A DNA stretch of 64,000 nucleotides from CAZLQF01 sp964561545 (GTDB lineage Bacteria; Bacteroidota; Bacteroidia; CAILMK01; CAYYUA01): assembly GCA_964561545.1 (NCBI GenBank), contig CAZLQF010000011.1, forward strand, positions 19,134 to 83,133. Direction: 5' to 3'. The notes under the pieces were generated by a model. That model searched no databases. It worked only from the letters and a program-made list of their open reading frames with translations, and was not told the origin of the DNA. A program made the position numbers and the translations under genes. Shown in pieces: positions 8,669 through 17,715 of the stretch (positions within the stretch are counted from its first letter, which is position 1; each line of letters opens with the position of its first letter).

Positions 8669-10630
8669 ATGGCAGAAGAAGAGCAGGTAAAATACCAACA
8701 AGATTACACAGCAGATCAGATTCAAATCCTCGAAGGCCTTGAAGCCGTTAGAAAAAGGCCGGCCATGTACATTGGCGATATTGGCTCAAGGGGATTGCAT
8801 CATTTGGTTTACGAAGTAGTAGACAATTCCATTGATGAAGCTTTAGGTGGTCATTGTGACCGCATCGAAGTTACCATTCACCAAGATAAATCGATTACAA
8901 TCCTTGATAATGGAAGGGGGATACCTACCGAAACCCACTCCAAGGAAAACCGCTCTGCACTTGAAGTAGTCATGACCATGCTTCATGCAGGTGGTAAGTT
9001 CAATAAAGATTCTTACAAAGTTTCCGGTGGGTTGCATGGGGTTGGCGTTTCATGTGTCAACGCCTTGTCAAGCAACACAAGGGTGGAAATCTACCGGCAT
9101 GGTCAGATCAATGTTCAGGAATACGAGAAGGGTGTTCCCACCCATCCCATTCAAGTTATCGGGGAAACAGAACAAACAGGGACCATTACCAATTTTAAAC
9201 CGGATGATTCCATTTTTATTGAAACCGATTTTCACTACGACAATTTAGCCACCCGTCTACGGGAATTGGCTTTTCTCAACAAGGGTATTAAACTCACCCT
9301 TACCGATGAACGGGAACATGATGAAGAAGGCAATAACCGACACAGTGTATTTTATTCAGAGGGTGGACTTAGGGAATTTGTACAATTTATCGATGAAACA
9401 AGGGATCAGATCATCCCTGAACCCATCACTTTTGAAGGAGAAAGGAATGAAATACCTATTGAGCTATCTTTCCAATACAACAACTCCTACAGTGAACATA
9501 TTCATTCTTACGTCAACAACATCAATACCATTGAGGGTGGTGCACACGTAGCTGGTTTTAGAAGGGCCTTAACTCGAACGCTTAAAAATTACGCTGATCG
9601 GTCCGGTCTTCTAAAAAATGTTAAAGTAGACATCAGTGGAGACGATTTTCGAGAGGGGCTAACAGCGGTTATTTCCGTAAAAGTAGCGGAACCACAATTT
9701 GAGGGGCAAACCAAAACGAAACTTGGCAATAAAGACGTAATGGGGGGTGTTGATACTTTTGTATCGGAGCAGCTCAATTCCTACCTTGAAGAAAATCCCA
9801 AAGCGGCCAAAGCCATTGTCGATAAAGTGATCATCTCTGCCCAGGCACGTCAAGCAGCTCAGAAAGCTCGTGAAATGGTTCAACGCAAAAGCAGTTTTAG
9901 TGGCGGAGGGTTGCCTGGTAAACTTTCCGATTGTTCTTCAAAAGATCCTTCACAAACAGAAATCTATTTGGTAGAGGGCGATTCTGCTGGCGGAACTGCT
10001 AAACAAGGACGGGATCGAAAATTCCAGGCCATCTTGCCATTAAGGGGTAAGATCCTCAACGTAGAAAAAGCCCTGGAGCACAAGATCTACGACAATGAAG
10101 AGATCAAAAATATGTTCACTGCGCTTGGCGTTACCATCGGTACAGAAGATGACGACAAAGCTTTGAATACCAAAAAATTAAGATATCATAAGGTCATTAT
10201 CATGACCGATGCAGATGTGGATGGCAGCCACATCAGAACGTTGATCCTAACGCTTTTCTTCCGTTACATGAAGCAATTAATTGAAGAAGGTTGCTTGTAC
10301 ATTGCCACGCCACCCCTCTATCAAATTAAAAAAGGCAAGCAAGCCGAGTACGTCTGGTCAGAAGATGACCGGCAAGAGGTGGTACAAAGACTTAGCCCGG
10401 ATGGATCAGAAAGCAGCGTAAACGTACAGCGGTATAAAGGCCTTGGCGAAATGAACGCTGAACAACTATGGCACACGACCATGGACCCTGAGAATAGAAC
10501 ACTCCGGCAGGTTAGCATTGAAAGTGCGGCTGAAGCTGATCGTACCTTTTCCATGCTGATGGGTGATGACGTACCGCCCAGAAGGGAATTCATTGAAAAT
10601 AATTCCAAGTATGCGAACATTGATGCTTAA
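8669..10630 (+). CDS. gyrB: DNA gyrase subunit B
   Basis: 653 residues, normal for bacterial GyrB. It is the ATPase subunit that, with GyrA, introduces negative supercoils. The GHKL ATPase domain shows NSIDEALGG, DNGRGIPTE and GLHGVGVSCVNALS within residues about 45-135. The transducer domain follows. The Toprim domain carries EGDSAGG (about residue 436) and DADVDGSHIRTL (about residue 515), the metal-binding acidic residues. The C-terminus has the RYKGLGEMN motif. ParE of topoisomerase IV is a close relative; the RKRPAMYIGDIGSRGLHHL start and overall length favour GyrB. The ATG at 8669 is the only reasonable start. A small gene follows 14 bases after the stop. Confidence 0.95.
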   Translation: MAEEEQVKYQQDYTADQIQILEGLEAVRKRPAMYIGDIGSRGLHHLVYEVVDNSIDEALGGHCDRIEVTIHQDKSITILDNGRGIPTETHSKENRSALEVVMTMLHAGGKFNKDSYKVSGGLHGVGVSCVNALSSNTRVEIYRHGQINVQEYEKGVPTHPIQVIGETEQTGTITNFKPDDSIFIETDFHYDNLATRLRELAFLNKGIKLTLTDEREHDEEGNNRHSVFYSEGGLREFVQFIDETRDQIIPEPITFEGERNEIPIELSFQYNNSYSEHIHSYVNNINTIEGGAHVAGFRRALTRTLKNYADRSGLLKNVKVDISGDDFREGLTAVISVKVAEPQFEGQTKTKLGNKDVMGGVDTFVSEQLNSYLEENPKAAKAIVDKVIISAQARQAAQKAREMVQRKSSFSGGGLPGKLSDCSSKDPSQTEIYLVEGDSAGGTAKQGRDRKFQAILPLRGKILNVEKALEHKIYDNEEIKNMFTALGVTIGTEDDDKALNTKKLRYHKVIIMTDADVDGSHIRTLILTLFFRYMKQLIEEGCLYIATPPLYQIKKGKQAEYVWSEDDRQEVVQRLSPDGSESSVNVQRYKGLGEMNAEQLWHTTMDPENRTLRQVSIESAAEADRTFSMLMGDDVPPRREFIENNSKYANIDA

Positions 10631-10644
10631 TTCAAATTCCCCTC

Positions 10645-11133
10645 ATGCAATATCGCAGGCTATCATTAGAAGAACTGAAGGAGCTTGAAAAGGAATTTAC
10701 CCAATTTTTGGCAGCTAATGATGTTTTTCCTGATACTTGGGAAAACATGAAAAAGGAAACGCCTGAAAAGGCGGAACAACTCATTGAGCAATTCAGTGAT
10801 TTGGTTTTTAATAAAGTTCTGGGAAAAATTGAATACCTTGAGCACGCTTCTCCCAAGGAATTAAAAATCTTCCACTTCCAAGAGGATAAAATTGAGATGG
10901 TTGGATTGGCAGTAGATCCAGCCAATACCACCATTGACTTAACAGATCAAACCATCATTGATCAACTGGCCAAAGATTATGAAAGCTTAGCCCAGGAAGG
11001 AGATGTGAAAGTTTTCAATACGGAAAAAGGCTATTCGAAAGATCCAAAACAAGAAATCTTTGAACTTTCCGAGTCCGATTGTTATGTAGTGGATGGGACG
11101 TTGTTTAATACTTTGAAAGCATTTAAAAGCTAA
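10645..11133 (+). CDS. Small Bacteroidota-specific protein (DUF6495-like)
   Basis: 162 residues, soluble, no signal peptide, acidic. The beginning, MQYRRLSLEELKELEKEF, and the central segment around FHFQEDKIEMVGL resemble what I recall of the DUF6495 family. That family has no known function and often follows gyrB or other housekeeping genes in Bacteroidota. It starts 14 bases after gyrB and is probably co-transcribed. The family assignment is from memory and should be checked by profile search. Confidence 0.6.
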   Translation: MQYRRLSLEELKELEKEFTQFLAANDVFPDTWENMKKETPEKAEQLIEQFSDLVFNKVLGKIEYLEHASPKELKIFHFQEDKIEMVGLAVDPANTTIDLTDQTIIDQLAKDYESLAQEGDVKVFNTEKGYSKDPKQEIFELSESDCYVVDGTLFNTLKAFKS

Positions 11134-11184
11134 ATCCGCTTCTGGTCTGGATTGACAACCCAAAAATGAGTTGCTGGCAAACTG

Positions 11185-11200
11185 TTAAAAGGCCTTTTAA
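11185..11200. repeat. Perfect 16-bp palindrome
   Basis: TTAAAAGGCCTTTTAA lies between two converging genes (stops at 11133 and 11248). It could act as a weak bidirectional hairpin, but no T-run other than its own follows. Confidence 0.5.
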
Positions 11201-11247
11201 CCCGGTACCCATAAATTGGTTACCCGCAAAGCGGTTGGCGCTAATTG

Positions 11248-12315
11248 CTAACTTTTAAACAAATCAAGCTGTTTGTTTTGGGAGGGCCTCCGAAAAGCTG
11301 AAAGGTTGTACTCAAAGGTGTCTTTCGGTAAAAACCGCTTTTTGTTAAGTTCAAATAGGTTTTGGATCATTTTGGCAATGTTGCCTTCTCCTTGGATGCG
11401 GGTTCCCCACCGGCTGTCACTGATTTTGCCGTCATGGCATTCGGCAATCTGGTTTAACACTTTATTAGCTTTATGAGGATAATTGCGGTAAATCCAATCC
11501 CTGAAAATATCACCAATTTGACCATTTAACCGAACAATGGTGTAACCGGCAGAAATAGCCCCCTTCGCTCCTACTGCCTTTAAGATTTCGGGAATTTCAT
11601 GATCATTGATACCAGGTATAACCGGGGCAACCATAATACCAACAGGAATATCGTGGTTACTTAAGGTTTCAATGATTTCCAAGCGCTTTTTTGCTGTTGT
11701 GGTCCGTGGCTCCATTTTTCGCCTTAATTCCTCGTTAAATGTGGTTACTGATACATGAACTTTGACCAGGTTCTCTTGAGCAAGCTCGCTTAAAATATCC
11801 AGATCCCTTTTAATAAGGGCATTTTTAGTTATAATGGAAACCGGGTGTTTAAATTCATTAAAGATGGCAAGCATCTGCCGGGTAAGTTCCATTTGCTTCT
11901 CGGCAGGTTGGTAGCAATCTGTATTACCCGATATGGCAATGGGATAAGCTTCCCATTTAGGATCATTTAAAAATTGGCGCAGAAGCCTTGGTGCATTTTT
12001 TTTGATGATAATTCGGCTTTCAAAATCGGAGCCTGCGCTATACCCCCAATACTCGTGCGTATTTCTTGCATAGCAGTATATACAACCATGCTCACAACCC
12101 TGGTAAGGATTAATGGAGTACATCATTCCTACATCAGGACTGTCAACCTTATTGACAATTTTTTGGGGATGGTCCTGAAAATATTGGGTATCAGGATATT
12201 GGTCTAACTCAAGTTCAATATCAGCAGCGGTTTCCTCATCGCTTAAATAAATTTGCTCAAACCGATTGGGTGGATTAAACTGGGCACCTCGTCCCTTCTG
12301 AGAGCGTTTTATCAT
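11248..12315 (-). CDS. PA0069-family radical SAM protein
   Basis: 355 residues. The radical SAM cluster-binding motif is CEHGCIYCYAR (CxxxCxxC) at about residues 74-84, preceded by YSINPYQG, which is typical of the PA0069/SplB-like group. Other visible hallmarks are GNTDCYQPAEK, SIITKN and VAPVIPGIND. Enzymes of this group bind a 4Fe-4S cluster and S-adenosylmethionine; their substrate is not established. The ATG overlaps the stop of the upstream rhodanese lipoprotein by 4 bases (ATGA), so the two genes are translationally coupled. Confidence 0.82.
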   Translation of the reverse strand: MIKRSQKGRGAQFNPPNRFEQIYLSDEETAADIELELDQYPDTQYFQDHPQKIVNKVDSPDVGMMYSINPYQGCEHGCIYCYARNTHEYWGYSAGSDFESRIIIKKNAPRLLRQFLNDPKWEAYPIAISGNTDCYQPAEKQMELTRQMLAIFNEFKHPVSIITKNALIKRDLDILSELAQENLVKVHVSVTTFNEELRRKMEPRTTTAKKRLEIIETLSNHDIPVGIMVAPVIPGINDHEIPEILKAVGAKGAISAGYTIVRLNGQIGDIFRDWIYRNYPHKANKVLNQIAECHDGKISDSRWGTRIQGEGNIAKMIQNLFELNKKRFLPKDTFEYNLSAFRRPSQNKQLDLFKS

Positions 12316-12740
12316 TGTTTAACCGGATAACCTTGTTTTTGCCAATTTAAAATGCCGTTTTTTAAACTATAAACCTCATCGAATCCTTCTTTTGCCATAA
12401 AATCTGCAGCCTTACTGCTTCGTTTACCTGAAGCACAATAAACATAAAAGCTTCCTTCTCGATCAATTTGCTTGATCAAGGTTTCAAAATCAGGTGCTCG
12501 ATAATTAACGTTTTTAGCTTGCGGTAAATGCCCCTTCTCAAATTCTTGTTGGGTTCTAACATCTAAAACCACCGCATCATCATTTTTAATACCAGCTTTA
12601 AATTCCTCGGGCGATAAAGTGATGGGTTGTTTCTTATCTTGGTGATCGCTATCTTTAGATGTTGAGGAATCATTGTTATTGGATGCAAGGTTACATCCAT
12701 AGCAGATGGTAACAATAAGTGCTAAACCAATGTATTTCAT
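12312..12740 (-). CDS. Rhodanese-like lipoprotein
   Basis: 142 residues. The N-terminal segment MKYIGLALIVTICYGCNLAS is a lipoprotein signal, so the domain acts outside the cytoplasm. After a Ser/Asp/Lys linker, a single rhodanese domain runs from about residue 40. The active-site loop is YCASGKRS, whose cysteine would carry the persulfide. The flanking VVLDVRTQQEFEKGHLPQAKN is classic for the family. Function inferred: envelope sulfane-sulfur transfer or disulfide chemistry. It lies between a cytoplasmic rhodanese and a radical SAM protein. Confidence 0.82.
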   Translation of the reverse strand: MKYIGLALIVTICYGCNLASNNNDSSTSKDSDHQDKKQPITLSPEEFKAGIKNDDAVVLDVRTQQEFEKGHLPQAKNVNYRAPDFETLIKQIDREGSFYVYCASGKRSSKAADFMAKEGFDEVYSLKNGILNWQKQGYPVKQ

Positions 12741-12752
12741 AACTTGAATAAT

Positions 12753-13085
12753 TTAAACGAGTTCATAACCTTGGCTTCTCCACGCAAATATGCCGCCTTC
12801 CAAAACGTACACATTGTTAAATCCTAATCGATTCATCAATTTCATGGCAGATTCACTTCTCTTACCGTCATCACAATATAAAAGGTAATAACCAAATTTG
12901 CTCATATCTGCCACTTTTTCAGGGAAACTGGGTTCATTAATGTCCATTAGGTAAGCCCCTTGTATATGTCCGTTTAAATACTCGGCTTTTGTTCTGACGT
13001 CAATAATAGAGGGATTTACATCAGTTTTAAATAGCCAAAAATGCTCCAATGGTATTTTCTGTTGATTTTTTACATTCAATTGCAT
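12753..13085 (-). CDS. Single-domain rhodanese
   Basis: 110 residues, no signal peptide, so cytoplasmic. The rhodanese signature is IIDVRTKAEYLNGHIQGAY, followed by the active-site loop LLYCDDGKRSES with the catalytic cysteine. Sulfur donor and acceptor cannot be read from sequence. It is followed after 12 bases by the rhodanese lipoprotein on the same strand. The start at 13085 is ATG. Confidence 0.82.
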   Translation of the reverse strand: MQLNVKNQQKIPLEHFWLFKTDVNPSIIDVRTKAEYLNGHIQGAYLMDINEPSFPEKVADMSKFGYYLLYCDDGKRSESAMKLMNRLGFNNVYVLEGGIFAWRSQGYELV

Positions 13086-13306
13086 TGCCCCTAATTTTTC
13101 TTCAATACAATTTAAGAAAAATTGAGGTTAATCTTTTAAAAAAATTACATACTTTCCTATCCCTTAAATACCTTGTTTTAAGGACCATTATTTTGACAGA
13201 TCTCTATAAAACCCTTTTATTTGTAAATCATTTATTAGAGGCAATACATATTTTAGGTGCCCTTTTGTTTGTTATTTAGGACTTACTTTAAAAATGAAAA
13301 TTGCCC

Positions 13307-14278
13307 ATGGCAAAAGTCAAATACCGGTTTAATCCTAATAACCTTACTTACGAAAAGTACCAACCCCATTTTTGGGAAAAGTTCCTAAGGATATTCGGAT
13401 TTTTATCCACCTCTATTTTATTCTCCTTCATTATTGTATTTATCCTGTTTTACTTTTTTAAATCTCCTAAAGAGAAGCATTTAGAACGTAAGTTGGAGCA
13501 GTATTCCATGCAATATGAAATGATGAATCAACAGGTGGAAAAGCTCAATAAAGTAGTAAATAACCTCGAAAGACGGGATAAAAACATTTACCGCGTTATA
13601 TTTGAAGCAGAGCCGATTCCGGAAAACGTGAGAGATGCAGGTTTTGGGGGCATCGAGCGGTACGATAACCTCAAGCACCACAATAATAAAAAGGTGGTTA
13701 GGAATGCTGCGAACCAAATAGAAGCGCTTTCTAAAGAACTTTCTGTACTGAATGATTCTTACAATGAGCTGGCCAAATTGGCCAACAACAAGAAAGAGAT
13801 GTTGAATTCGATACCCGCCATACAACCGGTTAAGAACAATGATCTTAATAGGATCGCTTCGGGATTCGGCAAAAGAGTTCATCCGATCTATAAAACCAAA
13901 AAATTTCACTCTGGGCTTGACTTTACAGCATCTCGTGGCACTAAAGTATTTGCAACCGGAGACGGAAAAGTGGTTGAAGCCGAGTATTCAAGGCGTGGCT
14001 ACGGCAATCGGCTTGTCATTCAACATGGTTATGGCTACAAAACTCGCTATTGCCACTTAAATAAATTTCATGCAAAAGAAGGTGAAAAAATAGAACGTGG
14101 TGAATTAGTAGCTGAAGTAGGAAATACGGGACTTTCTACAGGACCACACCTTCATTACGAGGTGATTAAAAATGGCAAAGCCATCAACCCCATCAACTTC
14201 TTTCACAATGACCTTACACCCGAAGAATATGAGAAGGTGCTAAAATTAGCGAATCAAGCAAATCAATCCCTTGATTAA
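13307..14278 (+). CDS. M23-family murein endopeptidase with coiled coil
   Basis: About 323 residues. A short basic N-terminus is followed by one membrane helix (about 30-50, SILFSFIIVFILFYFF). A coiled-coil stretch comes next (about 55-165), then a C-terminal M23 peptidase domain. The zinc and catalytic residues are in HSGLDF (HxxxD), a distal HY-x-CHL-like segment and GPHLHYEV (HxH). These all appear intact, so this looks like an active peptidoglycan hydrolase rather than an EnvC-type activator. ATG at 13307 is preferred over TTG two codons upstream. The TAA overlaps the next start by one base (TAATG). Confidence 0.88.
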   Translation: MAKVKYRFNPNNLTYEKYQPHFWEKFLRIFGFLSTSILFSFIIVFILFYFFKSPKEKHLERKLEQYSMQYEMMNQQVEKLNKVVNNLERRDKNIYRVIFEAEPIPENVRDAGFGGIERYDNLKHHNNKKVVRNAANQIEALSKELSVLNDSYNELAKLANNKKEMLNSIPAIQPVKNNDLNRIASGFGKRVHPIYKTKKFHSGLDFTASRGTKVFATGDGKVVEAEYSRRGYGNRLVIQHGYGYKTRYCHLNKFHAKEGEKIERGELVAEVGNTGLSTGPHLHYEVIKNGKAINPINFFHNDLTPEEYEKVLKLANQANQSLD

Positions 14279-14625
14279 TGGCTGCCCAATACAAACAAAA
14301 ACTATATTACAGTATTGGCGAAGTCAGTAAAATGCTTGGCGTGAATGCCTCTTTAATTCGTTATTGGGAAAAAGAATTCGATCACATCAAACCAAGGAAA
14401 AATAGAAAGGGCAATCGGCTTTTTACAGAAAAAAACATTGAAAACCTTCGATTTATTTACCATTTGGTTAAAGAGAAAGGCTATACCCTTGAAGGTGCCA
14501 AAAAAATCCTTAAAAGCCAGTCCAATGAAGCTAGAGAAAATTACGAACTTCTAAACACCCTCAGATCAACAAGGCAGTTCTTAGTGGATATTCGAAATGA
14601 AATTGATGACCAAAACCCTCAATAA
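14278..14625 (+). CDS. MerR-family transcriptional regulator
   Basis: 115 residues. The N-terminal winged helix-turn-helix begins KLYYSIGEVSKMLGVNASLI, continues with RYWEKEF, and has the wing NRLFTEKNIENL. A short helical tail follows; there is no effector-binding domain and no metal-binding cysteine. The gene overlaps the peptidase gene upstream by 1 base and the CapA-like gene downstream by 29 bases. The same M23-MerR pairing is seen in other Bacteroidota. Target genes are unknown. Confidence 0.85.
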   Translation: MAAQYKQKLYYSIGEVSKMLGVNASLIRYWEKEFDHIKPRKNRKGNRLFTEKNIENLRFIYHLVKEKGYTLEGAKKILKSQSNEARENYELLNTLRSTRQFLVDIRNEIDDQNPQ

Positions 14626-15697
14626 AGGCAAGCTGCTTACTTGCGCGTTACTTTTCACATTTATTAGTTCCCAACAACTTTCAGGTGAAAATCCGGTTGA
14701 TTCTACTTCGAACAACAATGCATTATCCATCATAGGTGTAGGTGACATCATGTTAGGCACCAATTTTCCAAGCCCTAAATACCTGCCACCAGATGCTATG
14801 GCTTTATTAAATCCTGTAAATGAAGAACTTCAGGATGCAGATGTAACTTTTGGTAACTTAGAGGGTGCTTTACTTGATTCGGGCCAATTGGTGAAAAACT
14901 GTGAAGATACTACCAAATGCTATGCATTCCGAATGCCCACTAGTTATATTCATCCGATCAATTGCGCGGGAATCGACCTTATGAGCCTTGCCAACAATCA
15001 CTCTGGAGACTTTGGAAGGAAAGGCCGGTTAAGCACGATCGAAACGCTTCGATCCGGAGGAATCCATGCTGCCGGCTTAACTTCGAAGCCAGCAGTAATT
15101 TTTGAGCGCAAAAACCTGAAAATTGGGATGGCTGCATTTTCCCCCAACAATGGAACGCCCCAAATAACTGACCTGGAAAGGGCAAGGGAATTGATCAGTA
15201 ATCTGACCAAGGTTTGTGACGTGGTCATTGCTTCATTCCATGGAGGTGCAGAAGGTGCTGAAAATCAAAACGTACCTCGCGAAACAGAACAATATTATGG
15301 TGAAAACCGGGGCAATGTATACAAGTTTGCTCACACCCTGATTGACAATGGTGCAGATGTGATCTTTGGGCACGGTCCTCACGTTCCGCGTGCTTTAGAA
15401 CTTTACAGGAATAGAATCATAGCTTACAGCCTGGGTAATTTTGCGACCTATGCAAGATTTAATGTTACTGGTGTCAATGGCCTTGCGCCAATCCTAAAAG
15501 TATGGGTGGACCAAAGGGGTCAGTTCAAAAAGGGCAAGCTCATTTCTGCTATACAAAAAGGGGAAGGCGGACCTGTTTTGGACCCTCAAAATCGAGCTGC
15601 AAAAAAAATTAAGGAATTGACCCAAGCGGATTTTCCCCAATCTTTAATTCAGATCACTGAAGAAGGGCTTATTTCAATAGACCAAAAAAATGACTAA
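14597..15697 (+). CDS. CapA-family (PGA_cap) metallophosphatase-like protein
   Basis: 366 residues with an N-terminal signal-like hydrophobic stretch (about residues 12-28), so probably exported. The CapA/PGA_cap domain shows GVGDIMLG, FGNLEG, SLANNHSGDFGRKG, ASFHGG and IFGHGPHVPRALE, the metal-site motifs of this calcineurin-like fold. CapA was named from poly-gamma-glutamate capsule export, but most homologues have no proven role. The start at 14597 lies inside the MerR gene; ATG at 14606 is an equally possible start. It ends overlapping the next gene by 8 bases. Confidence 0.82.
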   Translation: MKLMTKTLNKGKLLTCALLFTFISSQQLSGENPVDSTSNNNALSIIGVGDIMLGTNFPSPKYLPPDAMALLNPVNEELQDADVTFGNLEGALLDSGQLVKNCEDTTKCYAFRMPTSYIHPINCAGIDLMSLANNHSGDFGRKGRLSTIETLRSGGIHAAGLTSKPAVIFERKNLKIGMAAFSPNNGTPQITDLERARELISNLTKVCDVVIASFHGGAEGAENQNVPRETEQYYGENRGNVYKFAHTLIDNGADVIFGHGPHVPRALELYRNRIIAYSLGNFATYARFNVTGVNGLAPILKVWVDQRGQFKKGKLISAIQKGEGGPVLDPQNRAAKKIKELTQADFPQSLIQITEEGLISIDQKND

Positions 15698-16223
15698 GTT
15701 GAGCATAAAAGGGAAAATTGGTAGCCTTATGGCTCGCTTAAAGGCTTCTCGCCCCATTCAATCAAATACTTCCTTTAAACCGGAGCAAGCTCAAAATATT
15801 TTATTGCTTAGTAAAACAGAAAAGCGTTCCGATATCAAGTCTTTTGAACAATTCCTGCAGGCTTTACTCAATCAAAATAAATCAATAACGCTTGTAGAAT
15901 TTTCAGAAACCGCTTATTTTCAAGATATGCTGCCAGATAGTAAGCATTTGCATCTCAATAGTTCAAGCCTTAATTGGTTGAAATTACCAGGTAAAAAAGC
16001 GCTCGGCTCAATTCAATCAGAAAGTTTTGACCTTATCATTAGTTTTTGTGAAGAAGATTGTTTTCCGGCTTATTACACGGGCATTACCACACCTGCTAAA
16101 TTCAAGATTGATTCCTACAATGAGGAATTTGCTGATTATTTTGATCTCATGATCAATTCAAAAAATATTGATGAAAAGATCAACATCCTTAATCAACACT
16201 TAAAAGCCATTCAAAAGCACTGA
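15690..16223 (+). CDS. Small protein upstream of dapA (DUF6913-like)
   Basis: 177 residues, soluble, no signal peptide. The middle reads as a Rossmann-like alpha/beta unit (NILLLSKTEKRSD; FDLIISFCEEDCFPAYY), and the end is helical. Its position directly before dapA and its length match what I remember of the DUF6913 family in Bacteroidota, which has no assigned function. It overlaps the CapA-like gene by 8 bases and ends 4 bases before the dapA start, so it is part of the same operon. Confidence 0.55.
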   Translation: MTKLSIKGKIGSLMARLKASRPIQSNTSFKPEQAQNILLLSKTEKRSDIKSFEQFLQALLNQNKSITLVEFSETAYFQDMLPDSKHLHLNSSSLNWLKLPGKKALGSIQSESFDLIISFCEEDCFPAYYTGITTPAKFKIDSYNEEFADYFDLMINSKNIDEKINILNQHLKAIQKH

Positions 16224-16227
16224 TATT

Positions 16228-17091
16228 ATGAACATTCAGGGAACAGGAGTCGCCATGATCACGCCATTCAAGGAGGATTATTCGTTAGACGAAGACGCAC
16301 TCCGAAATATCCTTCGCCATTTGATCAATGGTAAATTGGAATACATTGTAGCTCTGGGAACTACCGGGGAGTCAGTCACTTTAAATAAGGAAGAAAAATC
16401 GCAAATTCTTGCCATTACCAAGGAGGAAGTAAAAGGCCAAATACCTATTGTTTGTGGGCTCGGTGGTAATAACACGAGTGCAATTTTGGAATCGATCGAA
16501 AATACGAATTTCAACGGTTTAGACGCCATCCTGTCTGTAAGTCCGTATTATAACAAACCTTCGCAAAAAGGCCTTATCAAGCATTTTGAAACCATTGCCG
16601 ATCAATCGCCTGCTCCGGTTATTTTGTACAACGTACCTGGCAGAACCGGCAAAAATATTATACCCGAAACAACCTTAGAACTTGCCCAACATAAAAACAT
16701 CATTGGCATTAAAGAAGCTTCGGGCGATCCGGAGCAATGCATGGAGATCATTGCCAAAAAACCTCAGGACTTCCAAGTCGTTTCAGGTGATGATCCGCTT
16801 ACCTTGCCCTATTTAGGCTTGGGCATGGATGGCGTAATCTCTGTTTCCGCCAATGCTTTGCCTTATGAAATGTCAGAAATGGTGAGGGCTGGCCTTCGCA
16901 ATGACTTCAACAAAGCTCGCGAACTGCATTACAAATTATGGCCTTATTTCAAACCTGTTTTTGGCGAGGGCAATCCTTCTGGCATTAAAGCTTTGATGGC
17001 CATTAAAGGTTTTTGTAACAACAACCTCCGGCCTCCACTGGCACCAGTCAGTGATGAACTTTACGACCAATTGAGGCAATTGGAGTGGTAA
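16228..17091 (+). CDS. dapA: 4-hydroxy-tetrahydrodipicolinate synthase
   Basis: 287 residues, usual length. DapA condenses pyruvate with aspartate semialdehyde, the first committed step toward meso-diaminopimelate and lysine. The TIM-barrel motifs are present: GTTGES, VSPYYNKPSQKGL, ILYNVPGRTG (catalytic Tyr) and GIKEASGD (Schiff-base Lys). Diaminopimelate also feeds peptidoglycan, which fits the M23 murein peptidase earlier in the same gene run. No lysine riboswitch-like leader precedes it, since the upstream gene is only 4 bases away. Confidence 0.95.
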   Translation: MNIQGTGVAMITPFKEDYSLDEDALRNILRHLINGKLEYIVALGTTGESVTLNKEEKSQILAITKEEVKGQIPIVCGLGGNNTSAILESIENTNFNGLDAILSVSPYYNKPSQKGLIKHFETIADQSPAPVILYNVPGRTGKNIIPETTLELAQHKNIIGIKEASGDPEQCMEIIAKKPQDFQVVSGDDPLTLPYLGLGMDGVISVSANALPYEMSEMVRAGLRNDFNKARELHYKLWPYFKPVFGEGNPSGIKALMAIKGFCNNNLRPPLAPVSDELYDQLRQLEW

Positions 17092-17273
17092 TCCTTAAAA
17101 ATCTAATCCAATAAGGTTACAAGATCATGACCTCTATGATTAACAAGGATAACTTTTAAGTTAGGAGGCTTGTCCCAGAATTGTTTTCTCGGCCATATTA
17201 AGAAAAGTTCCCCAACACTAAAACGGAAATACGGTAGCAAGCCTATTGTAGGTTCAGATACCAACCCAATTGC

Positions 17274-17287
17274 CTATGTTAACATAG
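17274..17287. repeat. Perfect 14-bp palindrome CTATGTTAACATAG
   Basis: It lies 1 base beyond the stop codon of the minus-strand gene at 17289, between converging genes. It may serve as a transcript end or be chance. Confidence 0.45.
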
Positions 17288-17288
17288 C

Positions 17289-17702
17289 TTAATGCGGTAG
17301 CTTATGCCTTACCAAACCATAAACATAGGTCCCCAATAATGCTGTTGCAATGGGAACCAGGATGACCAAATAACCTTTGCCAAACAGGGCAAAAAGGGGT
17401 CCAGGGCATGCACCCGTTAAGGCCCAGCCAAAGCCAAAGATCGTACCTCCGATCAAATACCTGGGAATGCTGAAATCTTTAGGGGCCAATGCGAGTGGTT
17501 CTCCTCCCGCTGCCTTCCAATTCAACCTTTTAGCAATGTAAAAGATGATGGATAAAATGATTACGGCACTAAAGATCACCCCGAACATGTGAAAAGAATC
17601 AAAGCGGAACATCTCCTGAATCCTGAACCAGGAAGCCACTTCAGCTTTTATGAGTACGATTCCGAATAAAATGCCAAATATGATATATTTTAATTGTTGC
17701 AT
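17289..17702 (-). CDS. YeeE/YedE half-transporter (DUF6691-like)
   Basis: 137 residues with about four membrane helices. The signature GGTIFGFGWALTGACPGP contains the conserved cysteine used by YeeE/YedE proteins to pass sulfur species such as thiosulfate. It is half the length of a full YeeE and is paired with the partner gene 13 bases upstream, an arrangement known as PmpA/PmpB or two-gene YeeE. Role inferred: import of a sulfur compound feeding the rhodanese and persulfide dioxygenase genes of this locus. Confidence 0.8.
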   Translation of the reverse strand: MQQLKYIIFGILFGIVLIKAEVASWFRIQEMFRFDSFHMFGVIFSAVIILSIIFYIAKRLNWKAAGGEPLALAPKDFSIPRYLIGGTIFGFGWALTGACPGPLFALFGKGYLVILVPIATALLGTYVYGLVRHKLPH

Positions 17703-17715
17703 GGTTTAATCTTTT

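Noticed and set aside
13049..13279. 76-residue plus-strand frame overlapping the rhodanese start
   Set aside because: Low-complexity hydrophobic translation from AT-rich promoter DNA, antisense to a clear gene.
16150..16227. Lysine riboswitch upstream of dapA
   Set aside because: The upstream gene ends 4 bases before the dapA start, leaving no room for a leader.
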